Below, piece after piece: positions 16,707 through 25,623 of a stretch of DNA of 64,000 nt. The stretch comes from UTCFX2 sp963788145 (GTDB lineage Bacteria > Chloroflexota > Anaerolineae > Anaerolineales > UBA4823), in NCBI GenBank assembly GCA_963788145.1, contig CAWBFQ010000014.1, forward strand, positions 254,352-318,351, in the 5' to 3' direction. Each line of letters begins with the position of its first letter. Within the stretch, counting starts at the first letter, position 1. A program made the translations under genes and the position numbers. A model generated the notes under the pieces. It was given only the letters and a program-made list of their open reading frames with translations, was not told the origin of the DNA and did not search any database.

Positions 16707-17997
16707 ATGTCAACCCAAGAGACAGGTAAACGAAAATTCGGATTCAACACCCGCCAGGTGCATTCTGCAGCCAACCCCGACCCGGCCACCGGCTCTCGGG
16801 CTGTTCCCATCTACCAGACCGCCTCTTACCAGTTTCGCGATACCGATCACGCCGCGCGTTTGTTCTCCCTCGAGGAAAGCGGAAATATCTATACCCGCAT
16901 TATGAACCCAACCACAGATGTATTCGAACAAAGACTGGCCGACCTGGAAGGCGGCGTGGGGAGGTCTGGCAGCCAGCTCTGGGCACGCCGCCCAGACCAT
17001 GGCGATCCTGGCGCTGTGCGGGGCGGGCGACCACATCGTTTCGGCCTCCACTTTGTATGGCGGCACGTACAACCAGTTCAGCTATACCTTTCAGCGCCTG
17101 GGGATCGAAACCACCCTGGTAGATCCTGCCGACCCACAGAACTTCCGCCGGGCAATTCGCCCAAACACCCGCATCCTGTATGGCGAGACGCTGGGCAACC
17201 CTGGTATTTCCGTATTCCCCTTTGATGATGTGGCCGCAATTGGAAAAGAATTTGGAATTCCATTGATGATCGATAATACCTTCGCCACCCCCTATCTGTG
17301 CCGACCCTTCGAGTGGGGCGCCAATATCGTGGTTCATTCAACCACCAAGTTCATCGGCGGGCATGGAACATCCATCGGAGGTATGATCGTAGATGGCGGC
17401 AACTTTGATTGGGCTGCCAGTGGACGGTTCCCAAACTTCACTACCCCGGATGAAAGCTATCATGGGCTGGTTTATGCCACGTTAGGACCAACTGCGTTCA
17501 TCACCAAAACCCGAGTCCAAATCCTGCGGGATATCGGCGCCTGCCAGACTCCACTGAACTCCTGGCTTTTCCTGCAAGGCCTGGAAACCCTCAGCCTGCG
17601 GATGGATCGTCACGTTCAAAATGCCCAGGCTGTCGCCGATTATTTAGAAGCCGATCCACGCGTGGACTGGGTTAAATATCCCAGTTTAAAAAGCCATCCA
17701 GATCATGCAGCTGCTCGCAAGTACCTGCCTAAAGGCCCGGGAGCCATTTTAGGCTTCGGTATTAAGGGCGGTTTGCAGGCAGGCCGACGCTTCATTGACC
17801 GCCTTCAGCTCTTCAGCCACCTGGCGAATGTTGGCGATGCCAAGAGCCTGGCTATCCACCCGGCCAGCACCACCCACAGCCAGCTCAGTCCAGACCAACA
17901 AATCAGCGCAGGAGTCACTCCAGATTTCATTCGCCTGAGCATCGGAATTGAAGATATCGAGGATATCCTGTGGGATCTCAATCAGGCATTGTCGTAG
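16707..17997 (+). CDS. metY: O-acetylhomoserine aminocarboxypropyltransferase MetY, frameshifted in this sequence
   Basis: This PLP enzyme makes homocysteine from O-acetylhomoserine and sulfide. The start ATG at 16707 follows AAAGGAGAG. The first frame gives FGFNTRQVHSAA, AVPIYQTASYQF, IYTRIMNPTTDVFEQRLADL. It then reads through a GGGG run at 16958-16961 into a wrong frame. Removing one G there joins it to GGLAASSGHAAQTMAIL, STLYGGTYNQF, LMIDNTFATPYLC and the PLP-lysine block VHSTTKFIGGHGT. The joined product is about 429 aa, normal for MetY. The single extra G looks like a sequencing error or a recent mutation. It is downstream of a SAM-I riboswitch and 12 bp before metA, forming a methionine operon. 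Confidence 0.88.
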
Positions 17998-18009
17998 AGA
18001 GGAGCCCGT

Positions 18010-18951
18010 ATGCCTGTGAAAATATCCGATACCCTGCCAGCCAGGCAAATCCTGGAAAGCGAAAACATCTTTGTGATGGGCGAGAACCGGGCTCTGCACC
18101 AGGATATTCGCCCGATCAAGATTGCCATCTTGAACTTGATGCCGACCAAGATAGAGACCGAGACCCAGCTTTGCCGACTTCTGGGCAACTCACCTCTTCA
18201 GGTGGCTATCACCCTGCTCCACCCGGCCAGCTACTACTCAAAAAATACACCAATGGACCACCTGATCGCGCACTACCAGACTTTTCAGGAAGTACACGAC
18301 CAGAAATTCGACGGTTTGGTCATTACCGGCGCGCCGGTAGAACATTTGGATTTTGAACAGGTCGATTATTGGCAGGAGCTACAAGCGATCATCGACTGGT
18401 CTGACAGCCATGTTTACTCCACATTCTTCATTTGTTGGGGCGCCCAGGCCGGGCTTTACCATCGTTACGGGATTCCCAAATACCCCCTCCCAGACAAGGT
18501 GTTTGGCATCTATCCACATCGGGTGATGTCAAAGAACGAAAAACTGTTGCGCGGTTTCGATGATGTTTTCCTGGCGCCGCATTCCCGCCATACCGAAATC
18601 CGCAGAGAGGATATCGAGAAAAAGTCGGATCTCAAAATCCTGGCCGAATCGAGCGAGGCAGGCATTTATATCGTCACATCAAAGGACGGACGCCAGGTCT
18701 ATATCACCGGGCATTCTGAATATGATCCGCTTACCATGAAGCGCGAGTATGAACGGGACCTGAACAAAGGCCAGAATATTCGGGCGCCGCGCAACTATTT
18801 CCCCCAGGATGACCCAGCCCAGGAACCAATTGTGAGTTGGCGTGGGCATGCCAATTTGCTTTACGCCAACTGGCTCAATTATCATGTCTACCAGGTCACC
18901 CCCTACGACGTCAATCAGATCCCAGCAGAAGGGACGCCTTCGTTTTTTTAA
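18010..18951 (+). CDS. metA: Homoserine O-acetyltransferase of the MetA family
   Basis: This 313-aa enzyme activates homoserine for methionine synthesis. Its fold is glutamine-amidotransferase-like with the nucleophile Cys142 (FFICWGAQAGLYHRYG) and conserved LAPHSRHTE and ITGHSEYDPLT. Residue 111 is Glu (TGAPVE). In this family Glu111 is reported to favour acetyl-CoA, while Gly111, as in E. coli, favours succinyl-CoA. Acetylation fits the adjacent metY, whose substrate is O-acetylhomoserine. The start is 12 bp after the metY stop with GAGAGGAG overlapping the intergene, so both are controlled by the upstream SAM-I riboswitch. Confidence 0.92.
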   Translation: MPVKISDTLPARQILESENIFVMGENRALHQDIRPIKIAILNLMPTKIETETQLCRLLGNSPLQVAITLLHPASYYSKNTPMDHLIAHYQTFQEVHDQKFDGLVITGAPVEHLDFEQVDYWQELQAIIDWSDSHVYSTFFICWGAQAGLYHRYGIPKYPLPDKVFGIYPHRVMSKNEKLLRGFDDVFLAPHSRHTEIRREDIEKKSDLKILAESSEAGIYIVTSKDGRQVYITGHSEYDPLTMKREYERDLNKGQNIRAPRNYFPQDDPAQEPIVSWRGHANLLYANWLNYHVYQVTPYDVNQIPAEGTPSFF

Positions 18952-18976
18952 GCATAGCTACCGGACCTAATTCAAC

Positions 18977-18982
18977 TATAAT
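18977..18982 (+). promoter_or_regulatory. -10 box giving a near-leaderless purB transcript
   Basis: TATAAT at 18977-18982 ends 6 nt before the purB ATG at 18989. No Shine-Dalgarno is present and the -35 region is weak. Confidence 0.55.
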
Positions 18983-18988
18983 AGAGGC

Positions 18989-20452
18989 ATGCCGCTCGAT
19001 GCTAACGAACGTTCTTCGTCCGCCGGATTGCCTCTATCCGCCGGATTCGATACTTACCTCTCCCCCTTTACCTGGCGCTATGCCAGCGCCGAGATGCGCA
19101 GTCTATGGTCCGAAGTCCATAAACGGCGTCTATGGAGGCGAATCTGGTTAGCGCTGGCTGAGGCAGAAACCGAGTTAGGCCTGTTCAAACCCGAGCAATT
19201 GGATGATCTGCGCCAGCATGTCGATGACGTCGATGTCCCTCGTGCCCTGGAAATTGAAAGCAAGATTCAGCACGACTTAATGGCTGAACTGAAGACCTAC
19301 GCCGAACAAGCCCCCCAGGGTGGAGGGATCCTCCACATGGGAGCAACCTCAGCAGATATTGAAGACAACGCCGACGTGCTTCGCATCCGACAGGCGCTTG
19401 ATCTTGTCATCGAGCGCCTGCGCTTATTGCTGCTTGATTTTGCCGCCAAGATCGAAACCTGGGCCAGCACGCCGATCATTGGATTTACCCATCTGCAGCC
19501 CGCCGAGCCTTCCACCCTGGGTTATCGATTGGCCGTCTATGCTCAAGACCTGTACCTGGACTGGCAGCGTCTCTCGGATCTACGCCTGGAGTTGCGCGGT
19601 AAAGGCATGCGCGGCGCAGTTGGAACAGGCGCCTCCTTTGCCGAGTTAATTGGTTTGGAGCAGCTGCCGGCCTTCAATGATCGTATGTCTGAGCTACTCG
19701 ACCTGTCTTTCTTCCCCATCACAACCCAGGTTTACCCGCGTAAACAGGATTTTGAAGTAGTCAGCGCGTTGGCAGGACTGGGAGCGTCATTATATAAGTT
19801 TGCTTTTGATTGGCGCTTCTTGCAAACCCCCGCCATCGGCGAGTGGAATGAACCCTTTGGCCGCCAGCAGGTCGGCTCTTCGGCAATGCCGTTTAAACGA
19901 AACCCGATCAACGCAGAAAAGCTGGACTCGCTTGGCCGCCAGTTGGCCCAACTGCCGCGCCTGGCCTGGGACAACGCCGCTCACTCGCTGCTGGAGCGCA
20001 CTCTGGATGATTCCGCCAATCGGCGCACCCTGCTGCCGGAAGCTTTCTTGATCGCTGACGAAATGCTTGGAACGGCCATCCGATTGCTCGCCGGCATGCA
20101 AATCAACCAGGTCGCCCTTGAGCGCAACCTGGCCGAATTTGGCCCTTTCGCAGCAGTGGAACGAGTGCTGATGGCTCTGGGAAAGGCCGGCGCCGACCGC
20201 CAGTCTATGCACGAGCGCCTGCGCCAGCACGCCCTTGACGCCTGGGGTGAGATTCAGAAGGGTCGTCCGAACCCACTTGCCCACCTGGTCACATCCGACC
20301 CCGAATTAATCCATTATCTATCAGAAGCGGATTTGCGCCGCATGATGGAAGTCAGTCAGAACGACAGTTCTGCAGGCGGTTTTGCAGACCATCTGGGGGA
20401 TGCCCCACACCGGGCACGCCTTTTCGCCGCCGAGATTCAGCGCAGGTTATAA
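18989..20452 (+). CDS. purB: Adenylosuccinate lyase
   Basis: This 487-aa member of the fumarase/aspartase superfamily splits adenylosuccinate (and SAICAR) with release of fumarate in purine synthesis. Visible blocks are HMGATSADIEDNAD (about residues 116-129), GFTHLQPAEPSTLGYR (165-180) and the signature loop QVGSSAMPFKRNPINAEK. The first 20 residues (MPLDANERSSSAG...) are low-complexity and precede the usual start of the domain. The TATAAT box 6 nt upstream supports this start. It is convergent with purA, the other enzyme of the AMP branch, with only about 10 bp between the stop codons. Confidence 0.93.
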   Translation: MPLDANERSSSAGLPLSAGFDTYLSPFTWRYASAEMRSLWSEVHKRRLWRRIWLALAEAETELGLFKPEQLDDLRQHVDDVDVPRALEIESKIQHDLMAELKTYAEQAPQGGGILHMGATSADIEDNADVLRIRQALDLVIERLRLLLLDFAAKIETWASTPIIGFTHLQPAEPSTLGYRLAVYAQDLYLDWQRLSDLRLELRGKGMRGAVGTGASFAELIGLEQLPAFNDRMSELLDLSFFPITTQVYPRKQDFEVVSALAGLGASLYKFAFDWRFLQTPAIGEWNEPFGRQQVGSSAMPFKRNPINAEKLDSLGRQLAQLPRLAWDNAAHSLLERTLDDSANRRTLLPEAFLIADEMLGTAIRLLAGMQINQVALERNLAEFGPFAAVERVLMALGKAGADRQSMHERLRQHALDAWGEIQKGRPNPLAHLVTSDPELIHYLSEADLRRMMEVSQNDSSAGGFADHLGDAPHRARLFAAEIQRRL

Positions 20453-20461
20453 ATTACCACC

Positions 20462-21745
20462 TCACCCAACGACAATTGTCGCTTCGCGTTCCGGACCCAC
20501 CGAGATATAGCCCACCCGTACCCCCACCAGATCCTCCACTCTTCGCACATATGCCTGGGCTTGCGCAGGCAAACCATTAAACTGTCGGATGGCTGTAGTA
20601 GGTTGCTGCCAGCCCTCCATCTCTACATAAATCGGTGCACAGCTACCCAATTGCTCGGCGTCCAATTCCCAGTAATGCCAGAGCCGTGTTTCATCTCCAG
20701 GCAGATGATAGCCCACGCAGATCCGAATTAAATCCAGATCGTCCAGCACGTCCAGCTTGGTCAAAGCCAGTTCGCTGGCTCCATTGAGCTGTGCGGTGAA
20801 CCGGACCAACTCGGCGTCAAACCAACCGCAGCGCCGCGCCCGCCCGGTCACAGTACCAAACTCCTGACCTGCTCTTTGCAGCTTCTCGCCAACCGCGTCA
20901 AACAGCTCGCTGGGCATCGGTCCGGCCCCAACCCGAGTGGTGTATGCTTTTGTGACTCCCACCACCCGCTGGATCCATTTCGGGGCAATCCCAAGCCCGG
21001 CACACGCCCCACCTGCCAGGGTGATCGAAGCCGTGCAATACGGGTAGGTTCCCCAATTGTTGTCCAGCAGCGCGCCTTCCGCGCCTTCCAGCAATATCTC
21101 CCCTTTTCTTCCCAGCACATCCTGAATCAAGCCGTAGGACTCGCGGATCATTGGTTGTAACCGGTCATATTGGCTCATGGTTTCATCGTAAACTGCCTGG
21201 AAATCCAGCGGTAGCTGCCCAAACGCCTGCAAGATCGGGTTCTTGATATCCAGTTGTAACCGCAGCCTGGCAGCAAATTGCTCTTCATCCTGCAAATCAA
21301 AAAAGCGAATGCCGTTGTAGCTGACCTTATCCGCAAAAACAGGCCCCATCCCACGCCTGGTCGTCCCTGTCTGGGCGGCTCCCTTGGCTTCTTCGTAAAT
21401 CCCCTCCAAAAGGCGATGATACGGCATCACCAGGTGGCAGCGAGGCGAAATCCACAACCGCCCGCTCAAATCGATCCCGCTGCGTTGGATCAACTCAAAC
21501 TCTTTCATCAACGTAACAGGATTAACCACCACCCCAGGGCCGATTACACAGATGGTCTTGGGGTTGGAAAAGCCATTTGGCGTCAGGCGCAGTTTAAAGG
21601 TCCCGAATGAATTAACCACGGTGTGCCCGGCGTTATCGCCCCCATTAAACCTGGCGACGATATCCATGTCCGGAGAAAGCAGATCGACAAATTTCCCCTT
21701 GGCTTCATCCCCCCATTGCAAGCCTACTACTGCCGTAACAGTCAT
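20462..21745 (-). CDS. purA: Adenylosuccinate synthetase
   Basis: This 427-aa GTP-dependent enzyme joins IMP and aspartate to adenylosuccinate. Length and blocks are canonical: GLQWGDEAKGKFVDLL at the N terminus, FNGGDNAGHTVV, GTTRRGMGPVFADKV, GAEGALLDNNWGTYPYCT and TVTGRARRCGWFD. The usual GDEGKGK loop reads GDEAKGK, a Gly-to-Ala change in a highly conserved phosphate-binding loop; the codon is GCC, so it is not caused by a frameshift. Otherwise the gene is intact. It is transcribed toward purB. Confidence 0.93.
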   Translation of the reverse strand: MTVTAVVGLQWGDEAKGKFVDLLSPDMDIVARFNGGDNAGHTVVNSFGTFKLRLTPNGFSNPKTICVIGPGVVVNPVTLMKEFELIQRSGIDLSGRLWISPRCHLVMPYHRLLEGIYEEAKGAAQTGTTRRGMGPVFADKVSYNGIRFFDLQDEEQFAARLRLQLDIKNPILQAFGQLPLDFQAVYDETMSQYDRLQPMIRESYGLIQDVLGRKGEILLEGAEGALLDNNWGTYPYCTASITLAGGACAGLGIAPKWIQRVVGVTKAYTTRVGAGPMPSELFDAVGEKLQRAGQEFGTVTGRARRCGWFDAELVRFTAQLNGASELALTKLDVLDDLDLIRICVGYHLPGDETRLWHYWELDAEQLGSCAPIYVEMEGWQQPTTAIRQFNGLPAQAQAYVRRVEDLVGVRVGYISVGPEREATIVVG

Positions 21746-21837
21746 TGAACGCTCTCCTCATAACAGAAAGATTGATTGATTTCGGCAATACCTACTTAGT
21801 CCGCTTGGGCTTATTCGCATATTTTAGTACATACTAC

Positions 21838-22788
21838 TCAGGCGACGACACGCCCGGCAAGATCTTTGTTAAATCGCGCATCCCGCTTAAGCGTCAGCCG
21901 CAGTCCATCTTCGAGCGAAAAACGCGACTGATATCCCAACTTCTCTCGAGCGAGCTGGACATCTGCCCGCATTCGTGAAACGCCTGGATCCGTCTTCGGG
22001 TTCACGATCGCTTCGAGTTTTACCCCGGTTACATCCATGATCAACCGCACGATATCCCGAATGCTGGTTTCTTTGCCACTGCCCACATTAATAATTTGGT
22101 GGTTGATTTCGGGGGCGGTTGCAGCAGAGATCATCGCACTGACTACATCATCCACGTAAACATAATCTCGTGTCTGGTCGCCTTCACCATGCATGACTAA
22201 AGTGCTGCCGCGCAGCGCCTGGCGCAGGTAATTTGGGATGACCGGCGCATGCGAGGCCGGTAAGTTTTGGCCTGGGCCATAGGCATTAAACACCCGCAAA
22301 ATGACCGTTTCAATGTTCCACAGGTCGCCTATTGTGCGCACGTAATATTCCGCAGCCAGCTTCGAGACCGCATAAGGCGAGCGGGGGTTGGGCGTGGCTG
22401 TTTCCTGAAGCGGTTGTTCGCCCTGGTCGCCATAGACCGCCCCGGAAGAAATAAACACTACCCTGCGCACACCTACATCCCGCATCGCTTCCATCAAACT
22501 GACCGTGCCGCCCACATTCACCGCATTATATTCGCGCGGATAAAGCACCGACTCGGGTACAGAGACCCTGGCCGCCAGATGATAAACACAATCAATATCC
22601 TGAAGTAATGTCCAGAGTTTGGGTCGATCATTCACATCCCCTCGGGTAAAGAGGACATCGGATGATAACGCCTCCGGATTACCCGTCGATAGATCATCCA
22701 AACCACGCACCGAGTGACCCTCCCGCACCAGATAATTTGCAAGGTTTGAACCGAGGAAACCGGCTGCACCAGTAATAAGCAAATTCAT
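21838..22788 (-). CDS. NAD-dependent sugar-nucleotide epimerase/dehydratase
   Basis: This extended short-chain dehydrogenase (316 aa from the chosen start) resembles UDP-glucose/galactose 4-epimerases. The Rossmann motif GAAGFLGSNLANYL lies at the very N terminus, LDDLSTGN follows, and the catalytic pair is in YAVSKLAAEYY; the serine of FISSGAVYG completes the triad. RVFNAYGPGQ and RDYVYVDDVV are further family blocks. The start at 22788 is preferred over the longer frame from 22827 because GGAGGT precedes it and the extension has no conserved residues. The product probably supplies a sugar nucleotide for glycan synthesis; the exact epimer is not predictable. Confidence 0.87.
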   Translation of the reverse strand: MNLLITGAAGFLGSNLANYLVREGHSVRGLDDLSTGNPEALSSDVLFTRGDVNDRPKLWTLLQDIDCVYHLAARVSVPESVLYPREYNAVNVGGTVSLMEAMRDVGVRRVVFISSGAVYGDQGEQPLQETATPNPRSPYAVSKLAAEYYVRTIGDLWNIETVILRVFNAYGPGQNLPASHAPVIPNYLRQALRGSTLVMHGEGDQTRDYVYVDDVVSAMISAATAPEINHQIINVGSGKETSIRDIVRLIMDVTGVKLEAIVNPKTDPGVSRMRADVQLAREKLGYQSRFSLEDGLRLTLKRDARFNKDLAGRVVA

Positions 22789-22942
22789 GCGACCTCCAGT
22801 CGCCCGACTTGCGTCGGTATTCACCACAATCAGATTTTGGAGACCCTCATTCGCCAGCTTTCAACACCAGGATTAAAGATTATAGCATGCCATTGAAATA
22901 ATGAGACGGTCTTTAGAGCTAGATTCCCAGAATGACCGCTAT

Positions 22943-22950
22943 GGTACAAT
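22943..22950 (+). promoter_or_regulatory. Extended -10 promoter of the HEXXH membrane protein gene
   Basis: TGGTACAAT (TG at 22942-22943, TACAAT at 22945-22950) ends 8 nt before the ATG at 22959, again a near-leaderless arrangement without a Shine-Dalgarno. Confidence 0.5.
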
Positions 22951-22958
22951 CCGCTCCG

Positions 22959-24294
22959 ATGAAAACTCCTCTGAATAATGGAAGCAATCGTCGCTCCTTT
23001 TTTTTTCATAGGCTCATTCCCCTTCTTCGCCTGGCGCTGGTAATCCTTGGTGCAATTCTACTGCTCGGGAACAGCAGTCTGCCGACTGGCGATCAACTTG
23101 AAAAAGCGCGCGCCTACACCCGTCAGATTGAGTTCGATTTCATCGGGTGGACCTTCGATGCGCTGCGCCTTAAATTTCTCGAAGCATCCGTAGGAACAAG
23201 CAATTACCTGTCAGAAGAAGAACGTCATAAATTGGTATCGGATTATCTGATCCTTGTCAGCCAAATTCAACGTAAAGAATGGGAACTGGAACAGATCTAC
23301 GCCAATCCTGAAATTGATGATCCGCGCGCCAATTCTACCGATCTGCCGCGCAGAATTAGATGGTTTATACACCCACAGGGCGCAAACTGACCCTCTGGCC
23401 GAGTCAATCTTGCAAAGCCAGATTAGCTACGTGATTGCCGAAAAAGGCCTGAGCCTCGCCGGACAACCATTTCCACCCGTTCTCTATCACAGCACGCCTT
23501 TGCCGCTCATCCTGATCATCAGCCCGCGTGATGTGATCCGCCTGGACGAGAGCATCGCCTTGAATGGCGACCTGCCGATCGATGCCAGAGTCCAACTGGA
23601 ACAGAACGTGGATCAAGCCTTGAATGTCTCTTCGCTGGTGGAGAATATCGGTGGAATTGGGCTTTATCCCACAATGGTGGGTAAATCAAGCAGTCTTAAA
23701 TGGCTAGCCGATGTCATATCGCACGAGTGGACCCACAATTTCTTAACACTGCGCCCGCTGGGAATCAATTATGATACCAGCCCTGAACTGCGTGTGATGA
23801 ATGAAACGGTTGCATCGATTACAGGAAAAGAGATTGGCCAGGCTGTCATTGAGCGCTTCTATCCAGAATTGCTCCCACCGGAAGTTCTTGAACCACCCCC
23901 ATCCACACCTAAACCGCCATCCAGCGAGGCGCAGAAGCCGGATGAACCTCCCAAGTTCGATTTCCGGGAAGAAATGCAGATCACCCGGGTGACCACCGAC
24001 CAACTCCTTGCCGAGGGAAAAATTGAGCAAGCCGAGTATTACATGGAAACTCGCAGGCAGGTTTTCTGGGAGAATGGTTATACCTGGCTGCGCAAAATCA
24101 ACCAGGCCTACTTTGCCTTCCATGGCGCTTACGCCGACGAACCCGGCGGCGCAGCAGGAGTAACCGAAGACCCGGTTGGCTCGGCTGTGCGCCTTCTCCG
24201 CTCTCAGAGCGCATCTCTGGCAGATTTCTTGAACCGGATATCTTGGATGACCTCATTCGAAGAACTTCAAAAGGCAGTTTCAATTGAAAATTAA
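22959..24294 (+). CDS. Putative membrane-anchored HEXXH metallopeptidase, frameshifted in this sequence
   Basis: I do not recognise a named family. An N-terminal transmembrane segment (LRLALVILGAILLLG) is followed by an extracytoplasmic region. The reading frame breaks near 23346-23347. Removing one C of CTGCCGCG joins DDPRANSTDL to RAELDGLYTHRAQTDPLAES. The second part contains a zinc-protease motif SHEWTHNFL and, about 35 residues later, NETVASITGKEIG, which could give the third ligand. A Pro-rich stretch follows, with PPPSTPKPPSSE. The start at 22959 is chosen from the promoter position. It is followed after 21 bp by the DsbA-cyclophilin gene, suggesting a shared role in envelope protein handling. 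Confidence 0.65.
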
Positions 24295-24315
24295 TGCCCA
24301 GATTGGACAAAACCG

Positions 24316-25623
24316 ATGATCATAAAGAAAATGAAAGCAAGATTTTTACCCATTCAATCCATTGCCGGATTGTTTTTTTCCGTCATAAGCCTGGCTCTGC
24401 TCGCCCTCATGCTATCTGCCTGTGCTGGAAGCGCCCATCCCGCTCCAACACAGCCACTGTCTGCGCCCCAATCCGCGACGACTGCCGCCCCGCTTGTCTC
24501 GTCCACTGCACCAACCCGCCTACCCGGTTGTACGGTTCAATCCGCCCTGCCGACCTCCGACCCCGCCATGGAGTCGCTCCTTCCACCTGCAACCGACAAA
24601 GACTGGCGCAAAGGTCCCGATGATGCCCAGGTGACCATTCTGGAATACAGCGATTTCCAATGTCCAGGCTGCGCCGGGATGACCCCTGTATTGAACCAGC
24701 TGCAGCAGAAATACCCACAAGAATTGCGCATCATCTACCGTCATTTTCCGCTCAGCAGCCATGATAAGGCAGCCCTGGCTACACAAGCAGCGGAAGCTGC
24801 CGGTTTACAGGATAAATTCTGGGAGATGCATGATTTACTGTTCGAACAGCGGGATCGGTGGGTCAATCTCTCCATGGATCAGTTCGAGGTATGGCTGGTC
24901 GAAAAAGCAGAACAGCTCGGTTTGGATTCCGATAAGTTCAAAACAGACCTGAACAGCTCGGATTTGATCAAGCTCGCTCGAGACGCCTATGAGCGCAACG
25001 CCGCGATCGGCATGCCTGGCACGCCCTTCCTCGTCATAGATAACATGCCCTATAACGGTCCATTGGATTTTGTCAACCTGGATGCCACGATTGCCCTGAC
25101 CATCCTGCAACAACGCCAATTCAGCGAATGTCCGCCAATGGTCATCGATCCAACCAAACAGTATTTCGCAGCGATCCACACCGAAAAAGGGGAAATTACG
25201 CTGGAATTATTCGCCGATAAAGCTCCGCTGGCAGTCAACAGCTTCGTCTTCCTGGCGCAGCATGATTGGTTCGATGGCGTTACTTTCCACCGTGTGCTGC
25301 CGGATTTCGTCGCCCAGGCTGGCGATCCAACCGGCACCGGCTTTGGCGGTCCTGGTTACGCCTTTGACAATGAAATCAACCCATCCTTGACATTCGATCA
25401 ACCCGGTGTACTCGCAATGGCAAATGCTGGGGCAGGTTCAAACGGAAGTCAGTTCTTTATCACTTACACTGCGGTCCCACGCTTAAACGGGGACTATACC
25501 ATTTTTGGTCAGGTGAGTTCTGGAATGGATGTTCTGCAAAGCCTGACGCCGCGCAACCCGGCCGAATCAATGGATTTGCCGCCTGGCGACCTGATTCTGG
25601 ATATCGAGATCATCGAAAAATGA
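24316..25623 (+). CDS. Lipoprotein fusing a DsbA-like thioredoxin domain to a cyclophilin
   Basis: This 435-aa extracytoplasmic folding factor has a lipobox LSAC (Cys36) after a hydrophobic signal, then a Pro/Ser/Thr-rich linker. Residues about 95-270 are a DsbA/thioredoxin-4 domain with the redox pair Cys116-Pro-Gly-Cys119 (DFQCPGCAGM) and the cis-proline loop MPGTPF (233-238). Residues about 281-433 are a cyclophilin-type peptidyl-prolyl isomerase, with FHRVLPDFVAQAGDP, GSNGSQFFITY and LNGDYTIFGQV. Both catalytic motifs are intact. One chain would thus combine disulfide chemistry and prolyl isomerisation outside the membrane. Its stop overlaps the next gene by 4 bp (ATGA). Confidence 0.9.
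   Translation: MIIKKMKARFLPIQSIAGLFFSVISLALLALMLSACAGSAHPAPTQPLSAPQSATTAAPLVSSTAPTRLPGCTVQSALPTSDPAMESLLPPATDKDWRKGPDDAQVTILEYSDFQCPGCAGMTPVLNQLQQKYPQELRIIYRHFPLSSHDKAALATQAAEAAGLQDKFWEMHDLLFEQRDRWVNLSMDQFEVWLVEKAEQLGLDSDKFKTDLNSSDLIKLARDAYERNAAIGMPGTPFLVIDNMPYNGPLDFVNLDATIALTILQQRQFSECPPMVIDPTKQYFAAIHTEKGEITLELFADKAPLAVNSFVFLAQHDWFDGVTFHRVLPDFVAQAGDPTGTGFGGPGYAFDNEINPSLTFDQPGVLAMANAGAGSNGSQFFITYTAVPRLNGDYTIFGQVSSGMDVLQSLTPRNPAESMDLPPGDLILDIEIIEK

Noticed and set aside
16620..17225. Start of metY at 16620 and a separate gene from 16918
   Set aside because: The 16620 start lies at the end of the riboswitch and would be terminated; 16707 has a ribosome site. The 16918 frame is the second half of the same gene after a one-base insertion.
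18010..18951. Succinyl-type MetA
   Set aside because: Residue 111 is Glu rather than Gly and the partner is MetY, both pointing to acetyl-CoA use.
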